NCBI RefSeq assembly: GCF_002797675.1
Contig: NZ_PGEX01000001.1
Location: 1,550,001-1,614,000, forward strand
DNA from: Hallerella succinigenes
GTDB lineage: Bacteria > Fibrobacterota > Fibrobacteria > Fibrobacterales > Fibrobacteraceae
Reading direction: 5' to 3'
Length of the DNA: 64,000 bases
Below the pieces are notes generated by a model. It was given only the letters and a program-made list of their open reading frames with translations. It had not been told where the DNA came from and ran no database searches. Shown one piece after another: positions 8,336 through 15,763 of the stretch; within the stretch, counting starts at the first letter, position 1; every line of letters starts with the position of its first letter. A program made the position numbers and the translations under genes.

Positions 8336-8425
8336 TTACGCTTCGCTAGTGCCCTTGACGATTTCGCGCCAGTCATCTTCTAGCAGATTCACCAAGTTTT
8401 TGCTTTGAGTTTTCTTGGCTGGCAT
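8336..8425 (-). CDS. 29-residue ORF, translationally coupled to the VWA gene
   Basis: The ATG overlaps the TGA stop of the VWA gene (ATGA), and a strong GAGGAG ribosome binding site precedes it inside the VWA gene's end. The product begins MPAKKTQSKNLVNLLEDD and ends after 29 residues: a basic N-terminus followed by an acidic amphipathic helix. Such overlap usually means coupled translation. It could be a real microprotein or the remaining start of a longer gene cut by the rearrangement that also truncated the DUF4143 gene. Confidence 0.45.
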   Translation of the reverse strand: MPAKKTQSKNLVNLLEDDWREIVKGTSEA

Positions 8426-9798
8426 CATTCACTCCTCGGAATAAAGGTACCGCGGTTACGCTTGATTTTGCGGATCCACGCGGAATTCGCCATGTAGCAC
8501 TGCCTGCTGCACAGCACCCACAGCACGTCGATGGGGCGCTTGGTGTTGAATTTCGGAGGCGGGGCGTAGCCGTCGGTAAAGTAGATGAGCCCGTCGTATT
8601 CGGGGTGTTCGCAGTAGTAGTCGGCAGCGGGCTGAAAACTCGTACCGCCGCGGCCCATGATCTTCACGGTCTTGCGCGCCTTCTTGAGCGGCTCGATTTC
8701 GCCCTGAATTTGGGCGTCGAACTGCAATACGTCCAACTTCTCGACTCCGTATTTGAAAAGGCGGTTGATAACCGAGAAGAAAAACTGCAGGCTCCTGTCG
8801 GTAACGGACCCGCTTACATCTACCGCGATAAGCAAGTTCGTCGAGAGTTCGTAGCGGCTGCCCATCGCGTCGAAACCGGAACGGCGGTTGGGCCGCATGC
8901 GCGTGAGGCGGCGCCTGCTCGAGATGACCGAGGTCTTGAACAAACTAAGCATCTTGCGGTAGTCCATGTCGACTTTCAGGCTTGCCTTGATGAGGCCCTG
9001 CAACTTGCCCGCGACGGAGCCCCAGTTGTTGCTCGCGGTGGCGACTTCGATAAACTCGTTTATGTTGCAGCAGGCCTCCTCGTTTTCTTCCCAGAGTTCC
9101 GAGATTTGCGAGTCGCGATGTTCCTGCGAATTGCCGGCGCCGGAATTACCCGAAGCGCCCGAACCCTTGCCACCGGAGCCGCCGCCGTTCCGGCCAGAAC
9201 TGCCGCGCGAATCACTGGAAGCGTCGCCAGAATCTGCGCCGCTCCCGTCGCTACCCTGTTGTCCGGATTGACAGCCTTCCTGATTGCCGTTGCCGGAGCC
9301 ATCGCCATCTTGCCCAGACTTGTCGCCCCGGCCGGAGCCACTATCCGTTTTCTGCGGCTCGTCGCCAGACTTTCCTGAATTCGGTGTCGCACTTTGCAGG
9401 AGCAGATTGTAGTATTCCTCAAAACACAGCCCGCTGGGGAGCTTCAGTTCTGCACCGCTCATCTGTTTCTTCACTTCTCGCGAGACATCGTACACATCGG
9501 CAATCGTCACGTTGCTCGCCATGGTCAGCAGGGCCTTCGCGGCAAAGGAGGGCTGTCGCTGGTAGGGGTGCTTGAGCAATATGCGGAACATCTCGATTTT
9601 CATGTATTCCGCCAGCACGTCGTCCGCAATCCTGTCCAGGATTTTCGGGGAGAATTCCACCTTCATGTTGCCGGTTCTCATCGGTACATCAATCGAATTA
9701 TTTTCCACGAATTCGTGACAGCAATAAACCGCAAACAACAGCGGCTCCGTCAGGAACCACCGCTCGCCGATTTTCTTTATTCTGTCCAAGGCGTTCAT
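8425..9798 (-). CDS. DUF2201-type VWA protein, partner of MoxR ATPase
   Basis: The 457-residue protein has three parts. The N-terminal region (about 1-135) resembles the metallopeptidase-like DUF2201 N-domain, but where HExxH is expected the sequence reads IEMFR (68-72). Then comes a Gly/Ser/Asp/Asn low-complexity linker (about 139-228). The C-terminal part is a von Willebrand A domain with MIDAS motif DVSGS (327-331) and a later MGRGGTSF and YFTDG (T and D of the MIDAS). VWA proteins next to MoxR genes act as substrate or metal-dependent adaptors of the ATPase. It lies 7 bp after the MoxR gene on the same strand, so they are very likely co-transcribed. Confidence 0.85.
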   Translation of the reverse strand: MNALDRIKKIGERWFLTEPLLFAVYCCHEFVENNSIDVPMRTGNMKVEFSPKILDRIADDVLAEYMKIEMFRILLKHPYQRQPSFAAKALLTMASNVTIADVYDVSREVKKQMSGAELKLPSGLCFEEYYNLLLQSATPNSGKSGDEPQKTDSGSGRGDKSGQDGDGSGNGNQEGCQSGQQGSDGSGADSGDASSDSRGSSGRNGGGSGGKGSGASGNSGAGNSQEHRDSQISELWEENEEACCNINEFIEVATASNNWGSVAGKLQGLIKASLKVDMDYRKMLSLFKTSVISSRRRLTRMRPNRRSGFDAMGSRYELSTNLLIAVDVSGSVTDRSLQFFFSVINRLFKYGVEKLDVLQFDAQIQGEIEPLKKARKTVKIMGRGGTSFQPAADYYCEHPEYDGLIYFTDGYAPPPKFNTKRPIDVLWVLCSRQCYMANSAWIRKIKRNRGTFIPRSE

Positions 9799-9805
9799 AC
9801 CGACC

Positions 9806-10876
9806 TTAAATTGACTGGATGAATTGCGTGATTTTCTTGTACAGTTCGGGACACTTCATGATGACAAGCGTCATGGCAGCCGGGTACATCGAGGAGGAAT
9901 ACAGGTTTGCGAAATGCGCCTGCGCCTCGCGGAATTTTTCGCCTGAAAGGAATTCAAAGTATGCGGCGAAGTTCTCTATCACCTTCGCCTCGTCCTTCGC
10001 GTCATAGCCCTTCGTCTCGATAAAGCGGAACACGGACTCGTTCACGGAGGCAAGTTCCGGCGTGGTGCACTTCTTGATTGCCGACTTCTGCTTCGCGAAA
10101 TCGCCGAGCAGTATATCCTTCGCGCTGGGGAGCCTCTTCTGCTTGATTGTCGCGAAGAACTTCGATGCGGCAGGCATCCCGATGATGCCTGCTATGACGG
10201 TCTTTAAAAGCGCAGACACTTCGTTTGTCTGTAACACCTTCGAGACGCGTTCCCACCCGCGCCTGTCGGGCGACTTTTCGAGCCCCTGGTCCTCACGGGT
10301 AAAGGCGGCACCGTCGAGCATGTCTGGGTTTTCCGAGATGAAGTCGATAACGCGAGAATCGAGCCCCGCCTTGGATGCCCACAGGAGCCATTCCTGCGCG
10401 GTAGGCTTGAATTCGTAGATGTTGAAGCGGCTCACGAGCGCCGGGTCCAAGTCCGTGAGCTGGTATTCCTCGCCGTCGTTCACCGCGCTAATCACGCGGG
10501 AGCCCTCTGGCAATTTACGGCCCGCAAGAGTCCGGTTGAGCGTCAGGTCCATGATGGTCTGCAAAACCTCCGGGCGGGCGCGGTTCAGTTCGTCCAAAAA
10601 AAGTACCACGGGCTTGCCGTCCGTCGGGAACCAGTAAGGCGGCATAAAGTGAGTCTTGCCGGTCGCCTCGTCGAGACGCGGGAGCCCAATCAAATCGCCC
10701 GGATCGCTCATCTGCCCGAGGAAAAGAATCACCACGCGCTCGCCGCGCGCCGTGAAGTACTTTTCCAAAATCTGCGACTTGCCGATTCCGTGCTTGCCCG
10801 TGAGCATTATGTTCTGCGATGCGGGTGTCGCTGCTAACAGCTTTTCCAGTCCTAGCGCATTTATATGTACCGCCAT
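9806..10876 (-). CDS. MoxR-family AAA+ ATPase
   Basis: The 356-residue AAA_5/MoxR ATPase shows Walker A GKHGIGKS (27-34), the MoxR helix-2 region after GQMSDPGDLIGLP, Walker B VLFLDELNRA (91-100), sensor 1 SAVNDGEEY, and the arginine-containing ALVSRFNIYEF. Length and architecture fit MoxR proteins that work as chaperone-like ATPases with VWA partners. It lies between an unknown gene (13 bp upstream) and the VWA gene (7 bp downstream). The ATG at 10876 follows AGAGGAT. Confidence 0.93.
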   Translation of the reverse strand: MAVHINALGLEKLLAATPASQNIMLTGKHGIGKSQILEKYFTARGERVVILFLGQMSDPGDLIGLPRLDEATGKTHFMPPYWFPTDGKPVVLFLDELNRARPEVLQTIMDLTLNRTLAGRKLPEGSRVISAVNDGEEYQLTDLDPALVSRFNIYEFKPTAQEWLLWASKAGLDSRVIDFISENPDMLDGAAFTREDQGLEKSPDRRGWERVSKVLQTNEVSALLKTVIAGIIGMPAASKFFATIKQKRLPSAKDILLGDFAKQKSAIKKCTTPELASVNESVFRFIETKGYDAKDEAKVIENFAAYFEFLSGEKFREAQAHFANLYSSSMYPAAMTLVIMKCPELYKKITQFIQSI

Positions 10877-10889
10877 ACAATCCTCTTGT

Positions 10890-11603
10890 CTATTTTATTA
10901 TCTCTATATTCATCGAAAATGTCAATTTTTTTGTCAAAATTTCTATCTGACCGAGCACATCGGGCAATTCCGCGACCCGCGTGGTGAAATTTTTGCGGTT
11001 GAGTGTAAACTCGATCCTGGTTCCGCGCCCTCCAATCTTAAGCAAGAAATCCCGTTCTCGTTCGACCAGGTCCCAACGGTATCCCATCGGTGTAAGGAGC
11101 TGTGAAACGGTCGCCTGGATGCCGCTCTTCGCCATCTCCTCCAGCTTGTTATTTTTCTCGAATTCAAGTTTCTTTCGTTCGAGCCCTTCCATGTACCGCG
11201 GGAAATTGTCGATGAAATTTTCAAAGTTGCTTATTGTCTGCGTCAGATCGCAATTCGCTTCCGTCCGGAAAAACGGCATAAAGCCCTCTATTTCGAGACG
11301 AACATGAAAATTGCCTGACAAACAGAATTCAATCGAACCGACCAAACCGAGCTGCCGGACAATCCTGATTCCAGCAATTTTGTCGCCCTGCTGGAAGAAT
11401 TCACCCGAACCCTTACCCGTCCTAACTATAATGCATTCGCATTCGGGGTGACGTTCTTTAAGTTCATTGTATACGCTGAGAACCTCTCCCTCGGAAGGTA
11501 CGCAACCCCGCTCGCCAGGCACAAGAATCCCGTTGACCAGTTTTTCCCAGTACTTACGGGCAAACTGGTCAAAAGACCGCTCTTTGGACTTTTTTTTGAT
11601 CAT
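10890..11603 (-). CDS. Unknown protein with coiled coil, first gene of the MoxR-VWA unit
   Basis: A product of about 237 residues that I do not recognise. The N-terminal half is mixed (DQFARKYWEKLVNG, then beta-rich segments around GSIEFCLSGNFHVRLEI). Residues about 135-165 are a charged helix likely to form a coiled coil (YMEGLERKKLEFEKNNK). The C-terminal part is beta/alpha (IEFTLNRKNFTTRVAELP). The ATG at 11603 is preferred to the GTG at 11609 because the operator-linked -10 box ends at 11620, leaving a leader of about 10 nt. It is followed within 13 bp by the MoxR gene, so it probably contributes to the same complex, for example as substrate or recognition subunit (inference). Confidence 0.7.
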   Translation of the reverse strand: MIKKKSKERSFDQFARKYWEKLVNGILVPGERGCVPSEGEVLSVYNELKERHPECECIIVRTGKGSGEFFQQGDKIAGIRIVRQLGLVGSIEFCLSGNFHVRLEIEGFMPFFRTEANCDLTQTISNFENFIDNFPRYMEGLERKKLEFEKNNKLEEMAKSGIQATVSQLLTPMGYRWDLVERERDFLLKIGGRGTRIEFTLNRKNFTTRVAELPDVLGQIEILTKKLTFSMNIEIIK

Positions 11604-11619
11604 AATCACCTACATATAC

Positions 11620-11652
11620 AATATAGCATACGCAAGCGACAAATAATGACAT
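11620..11652 (-). promoter_or_regulatory. Shared operator plus -10 box, copy A
   Basis: GCGAC at 11636-11640 is followed on the plus strand by AAATAATG, identical to copy C for 13 bp; the second half-site is degenerate (GACAT). On the minus strand GTCGC, 10 bp, then TATATT (11620-11625). Confidence 0.6.
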
Positions 11653-11688
11653 TTAGCACCATCCCCAAAAAATCAAAAAATTTGTTTT

Positions 11689-12705
11689 TTAGCCGTAAAC
11701 CGAGCGCAAGTACTCCCCATATTCCTTGAGGCGCTTTTGCAGCGACGCCGGCTTTACTACGCGGGCGGTAGTTGAGAAAGAAGTGATCCAATTCACCAAA
11801 AGCTGGTTCACCTCGGCCTTCATTTTCACCTGGATTTTGGCATTACGCAACACCCGCATGTGCATGGAGCGGTTGAACTTATTTTCCATAAGGTAGTTAC
11901 GAACTTTCAAATCGAATTCGATTTCGATATCTTCGGGATGCGGCTCCTGTTCACTCATGAACGCCGCTCCCGATTCAACCTGCCTGCGCAACTTGTCAAT
12001 CACCTTCGGATTTTCGACGAAGGGTTCCTTGGAAAGCTTGACTTGTACTATTCGGCGGAATTTCAGAGTGTAGGTGGCTTCCTTGACTTTTTCCGATTCG
12101 CAGGCCACATAGATTTCGTTTTGATAGACGATAATCATCAGGGGAATGCGGGTGGACTTTCTTTGCGAAGCCGATGCCCCCATGTAAAATACATCTATTT
12201 TGCGGTGCTCGTGGATTGCCCGAAGAATGATCCGCAATTTTTCACTCGCATCTTCTTCGAAATCCGGCGGCGTACCCATGAAAAGAATTTTCGTATTCAG
12301 TTCGCTGCTGAGTTGACCGAGTGATTTCTGCTCGCTGGCCGGGAGACTTCTCTCGATGCGCTCCAAGAGTTGCGTGATAATTTCGCTTGTCGCGGGGTAG
12401 ATATTCGCGATACGCTTGAGGAATACGAAATGGAGCATCGTATTTTCAAAATCCGGGAACACGAGCCGTTCGGCATTGCGGAGCGCGGAACGATAAACCG
12501 CAGTTCTGCCCTCGGTCTCGACGGCAATGTAACGGCTAGCATCCATCTCCGAAAGGAACCGCATGTCGCGCTGCACATTGCGACGTTCGCCTTCGGGAAC
12601 ATTCAGCGACGACATCAAGTCCTTCACGGTAAATTTCTTGTCCGGGTTCGAAATCACCTTCGCAAAAAGTTGCACAGTCCTTTCGCCGCGAGTCATGTCT
12701 GCCAT
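11689..12705 (-). CDS. WYL-domain transcriptional regulator
   Basis: The 338-residue protein has the usual WYL regulator layout: an N-terminal winged helix-turn-helix (about 1-75; FTVKDLMSSLNVPEGERRNVQRDMRFL), a linker, a WYL domain (about 150-240; LRIILRAIHEHRKIDVFYMG through YTLKFRRIVQVKL), and a C-terminal WCX-like region (about 265-338). WYL proteins sense ligands, often nucleic acid or nucleotides, and commonly control phage-defence and DNA-damage genes. The ATG at 12705 has AGGAG 5 bp before it. It lies between the tandem-AAA gene and the MoxR unit, and carries the same operator in its own promoter, so autoregulation is likely. Confidence 0.9.
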   Translation of the reverse strand: MADMTRGERTVQLFAKVISNPDKKFTVKDLMSSLNVPEGERRNVQRDMRFLSEMDASRYIAVETEGRTAVYRSALRNAERLVFPDFENTMLHFVFLKRIANIYPATSEIITQLLERIERSLPASEQKSLGQLSSELNTKILFMGTPPDFEEDASEKLRIILRAIHEHRKIDVFYMGASASQRKSTRIPLMIIVYQNEIYVACESEKVKEATYTLKFRRIVQVKLSKEPFVENPKVIDKLRRQVESGAAFMSEQEPHPEDIEIEFDLKVRNYLMENKFNRSMHMRVLRNAKIQVKMKAEVNQLLVNWITSFSTTARVVKPASLQKRLKEYGEYLRSVYG

Positions 12706-12730
12706 ATATACTCCTAGATTTGTCCTCTAT

Positions 12731-12763
12731 CAAATATATATAAAACGCGACAAATGGCGTCGC
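12731..12763 (-). promoter_or_regulatory. Shared operator plus -10 box, copy B (WYL gene promoter)
   Basis: A perfect palindrome GCGAC (12747-12751), 7 bp, GTCGC (12759-12763). On the minus strand it is followed after exactly 10 bp by TATTTG (12731-12736), giving a leader of about 19 nt with AGGAG before the WYL start. Confidence 0.65.
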
Positions 12764-12781
12764 ATTATGAAGCTCAGCTCC

Positions 12782-15112
12782 TTACAATCCCATAGTTCTA
12801 CCTTCGCGACCATCCTTGTAAGCCATTTCGGACTTGAGGGCGTTCAAGATGGTATCAGCAGAGAGTTCGCTTTCGTCGTAAAAGCGGAGTGTACCGTAGG
12901 CAGCGTTAAAGTCGCCGGGGGCAAGCATACGCATATTTCTTGCGGCATCGGGGCAGGACACCGAAGGGAAAAAGCCGCGCCAAAGAGCCTCGATTCCTTC
13001 GGGCTTGAGATAGCCGAACTTCACCTTGAGCGCAAAGCGACGGCGGGAGGCCATATCAAGCGTGCCGTCAAAATTCGTAGCGGCGATAAAGATCCCCTTG
13101 AAGTTTTCCATTTGCGTGAGCATCTCGTTCACCTGAGTCACTTCCCAGCTGTGATTTGCGCCATTGCGGTCACGAATCAAGCTATCGGCTTCGTCAAGGA
13201 ACAAGATAGCCTTCGACTCCTCGGCCTCCTTGAACATTTTGCGGATGTTCTTTTCGGTGCCGCCCACATAACAGTTCAGCAGGTCGCTCGCCTTCTTGAC
13301 CACCAGCTTGCGGTTGAGCGTTCGCGCGAGGTGTTTCGCGAATTCGGTCTTGCCGGTACCCGGCGGCCCGTAAAGGAGCATATTCAGGCTATCGGGGCGG
13401 TCAACCTCCTTCATCTGCCTCCACCTGGCATCAAAGGCGGACATTGTCTTCAAAAGCCTGGGTATATCGGCATCGATGTTGAGCGCATTTAACATATAAC
13501 GCGGCGCGCGACTTTCCTTGTCGCGGTTCACGTATTCCAAATCCAGTTCCAAAAGTTCCGCCTGCGCCTCGGCAATGGTACGCACGCTCTGCACAGGATC
13601 CATGTCGCAACCCGCCAAGACAAGGCGCTTCGTGCCAGCCACGGCTTGCGTAATGCCTCCCGCCGTAATCGGCAATTCCGCCGAAAGCTGCCTGATGGTA
13701 TCTTGCGACAGGAGCGACTTTGCATCCTGTTCACGAACCACCGACTCCCACACCTGCAAACGTTTTTCGGCATCGGGACGTTCAAAATGGATGGAATAGT
13801 CAAAGCGACGCAAGGTGCTTTTTTCAATATTCTCCACCATGTTCGAAATCCAGATGACGGGCACCTTGATCTGTTCCAGGAAAAAGTTGAGCGCACCCTT
13901 TTCGCAGTTGTTCAGAATGATGTCAGATTCGTCGACAAGCAAGATGGCCTTCTGGTTCTGGTACTTGGTGGCCGCAAAAAGGATACTCCCCATACGTTCC
14001 TGAAGAGACTCGTTTTTAAGACTGTTCCTGTGAATCCCTTTGGTGCTAATGTTCGTCAGCACCAAGGGACGGTGCAGCTTGCTGGCAATCGATTTGGCAA
14101 GTTCCGTCTTGCCGGTTCCTTCAACACCGTAAAAGAATAGGTTGAGTCCTTGTCCCTTAGAAGCGTACTTGAGCAGATTAAAGGCTATCTGAATTTTTGG
14201 ATTGTCACGACAAAGCGTCTTGAACGGAACGGAACCGCCTTCGTAAACCTGAAAATAAAGCGAATCGAGGTCATCGCCCGACTGCCCATCCAGAAAACGG
14301 TCGGTGCGCAGCGTCGTATCCAAGTGGTCATCGAGTATGCCCATCTGCTTAAGAGACCCCCGGCATGAAATCGCCTTTTCAAATTCAAATTCAGGGAACA
14401 ACATCGGAAAAATATCAGACGGCGACGGATCGCTAAACCGGTTGTCGGACTTAAAAGTCCGCAAAAGGCATTCACACTGCGTCTTGTTGAAGAAAATCCA
14501 CGAGAACATAAGGATTTCCATTTCGGTGTCGTTCAGGCAGAAACTTCGCTGCATAATATTCAGACGCCTGACGTAGTCGTCATGGAAGTTCGGATTGTCA
14601 AACAAAATCGTGACGAGTTCATCGATTACACAGTCGTAAAAGACCTTTTGGGCGCTCCTGTCGAAAATACCCTCGCCATTCAGGTAGCTTTCGACGTATG
14701 CACTGACTTCGGAGCCTGCGCAACCGCGCTCCACGAGGTATTTAAAACGGTTCATGGCCTTGCGGCGGCGCTGGTAGGCAATGGACTTATTTTCGTCGTC
14801 ACTATCAATACGTTTTCCGATATACTTGTCGTTGGACTCCTTGATAAAAGCCAGGCGCTCGCACGTCGACATAGCGTCTTCTTCCTCGTTGAGTTTCGCA
14901 AAATGCGCCGAAAGAGCGCTGAGGATTCGAGCAACGCCCTCTTTAGGAAAAATTCGGATACAGTCATCGGCATCGGGATAGCACTTGGAATAGCGAATTA
15001 CACGAATCCAGTATTCGTAGGACTTGAGCAGGATAAAGTTAAGGGAGGCTTTGGTGTCGGCTTTGAGCGACAGCAGGGAATTTGCGACACACTTAAAATA
15101 ATCAGGCCTCAT
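12782..15112 (-). CDS. Tandem AAA+ ATPase
   Basis: The 776-residue protein has a helical N-terminal region of about 300 residues with no recognised domain, followed by two AAA modules. Module 1: Walker A GVEGTGKT (329-336), Walker B ILLVDESD (390-397). Module 2: Walker A GPPGTGKT (582-589), Walker B ILFLDEAD (637-644), sensor 1 IAATNFD, and arginines SRRRF near 690. Both modules keep their catalytic residues; the second looks like the classic FtsH/spastin-like clade. Tandem AAA proteins form hexameric remodelling machines. It is the first gene of the island, with operator copy C upstream. The specific role is unknown. Confidence 0.88.
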   Translation of the reverse strand: MRPDYFKCVANSLLSLKADTKASLNFILLKSYEYWIRVIRYSKCYPDADDCIRIFPKEGVARILSALSAHFAKLNEEEDAMSTCERLAFIKESNDKYIGKRIDSDDENKSIAYQRRRKAMNRFKYLVERGCAGSEVSAYVESYLNGEGIFDRSAQKVFYDCVIDELVTILFDNPNFHDDYVRRLNIMQRSFCLNDTEMEILMFSWIFFNKTQCECLLRTFKSDNRFSDPSPSDIFPMLFPEFEFEKAISCRGSLKQMGILDDHLDTTLRTDRFLDGQSGDDLDSLYFQVYEGGSVPFKTLCRDNPKIQIAFNLLKYASKGQGLNLFFYGVEGTGKTELAKSIASKLHRPLVLTNISTKGIHRNSLKNESLQERMGSILFAATKYQNQKAILLVDESDIILNNCEKGALNFFLEQIKVPVIWISNMVENIEKSTLRRFDYSIHFERPDAEKRLQVWESVVREQDAKSLLSQDTIRQLSAELPITAGGITQAVAGTKRLVLAGCDMDPVQSVRTIAEAQAELLELDLEYVNRDKESRAPRYMLNALNIDADIPRLLKTMSAFDARWRQMKEVDRPDSLNMLLYGPPGTGKTEFAKHLARTLNRKLVVKKASDLLNCYVGGTEKNIRKMFKEAEESKAILFLDEADSLIRDRNGANHSWEVTQVNEMLTQMENFKGIFIAATNFDGTLDMASRRRFALKVKFGYLKPEGIEALWRGFFPSVSCPDAARNMRMLAPGDFNAAYGTLRFYDESELSADTILNALKSEMAYKDGREGRTMGL

Positions 15113-15196
15113 TTACACCTCCATTTTTGCGGTTTTCACATGGAGCCGCCATTATATATCGCCTTTTTAATCCAAATTGTCAAAAAGTTCGATAAA

Positions 15197-15229
15197 AATA
15201 TAGGAGATGTACGCGACAAATAATGTCGC
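15197..15229 (-). promoter_or_regulatory. Shared operator plus -10 box, copy C (tandem AAA promoter)
   Basis: A perfect palindrome GCGAC (15213-15217), AAATAAT, GTCGC (15225-15229). On the minus strand it is followed after exactly 10 bp by TATATT (15197-15202). The leader to the AAA start would be about 78 nt. A second possible promoter (TTGACA with an over-long spacer to TATAAT) lies nearer the gene. Confidence 0.65.
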
Positions 15230-15240
15230 AAGTAAAACGT

Positions 15241-15348
15241 TTACTTAAAGTTAATCCCGAACGACTTGGGAACTACGATTTCCTTGTAGGCGTCAAGAAC
15301 AGCCCTTCGGTACGATCCGTTAAACCGTTCGATATAGCTGTTCCTTTG
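15241..15348 (-). pseudogene. 3' remnant of an IS3-family transposase (OrfB)
   Basis: Thirty-five codons encode the typical end of an IS3 OrfB integrase core (NSYIERFNGSYRRAVLDAY, with the catalytic Glu of the DDE triad), then a stop. An in-frame TAG directly upstream shows the rest is gone. It lies 11 bp from operator copy C. Confidence 0.75.
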
Positions 15349-15391
15349 CTATCAAAGGTATCATTTTGACGCAGGCAGAATTGCCTTTTGT

Positions 15392-15733
15392 CTAGTTATG
15401 AACAGTCCTAATTATGGGGAAGTTTACAAAAATGGGTAGCTGGACTTCCTGCTCCTTGCATCCCCTTCCGGATGTCTTGATTTCAACATACGAAACGATC
15501 CTCGCCCTGTGCGTCGTGCCGTCCTTGTGAAAGACGAACGTCGCCATCGTCCAAGTTCGCGTGCTTCTGCATGAAATTGTTGTCTCCAAAGATCGACTCG
15601 CTCTTTTTTGCGTTGGCATCCCCCAGCGTGCTCCGCCAGATTCCGTGCTGATCTTGAGGACTTCGTCCCTGTCGAGGTACTTGCAGAGTTGCGCGAAGAC
15701 CGGCTGTCCGGTAAAAAATGTACTTTTGGCCAT
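15392..15733 (-). pseudogene. 5' remnant of an IS4-family transposase (DUF4372 N-terminus)
   Basis: The first about 35 residues (MAKSTFFTGQPVFAQLCKYL...) match the DUF4372 N-terminus of IS4-type transposases as I remember them. After STESGGARWG the reading becomes unlike a transposase, and other frames carry protein-like stretches, so internal deletions or frameshifts are likely. No catalytic core remains. Confidence 0.6.
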
Positions 15734-15763
15734 AGCGTTAAAATAAAATCGTGTAAGATTTTT

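Noticed and set aside
9060-9422. Ala/Arg-rich frames inside the Gly/Ser linker of the VWA gene
   Set aside because: Low-complexity DNA opens several frames at once; only the VWA frame has domains on both sides.
12563-13492. Plus-strand frame of 309 codons opposite the tandem AAA gene
   Set aside because: Antisense shadow; the minus strand carries intact Walker motifs.
15608-15763. N-terminal extension of the membrane protein at 15.8 kb
   Set aside because: The extra 52 residues are antisense to an IS4 remnant; the signal-anchor helix starts at the chosen ATG.
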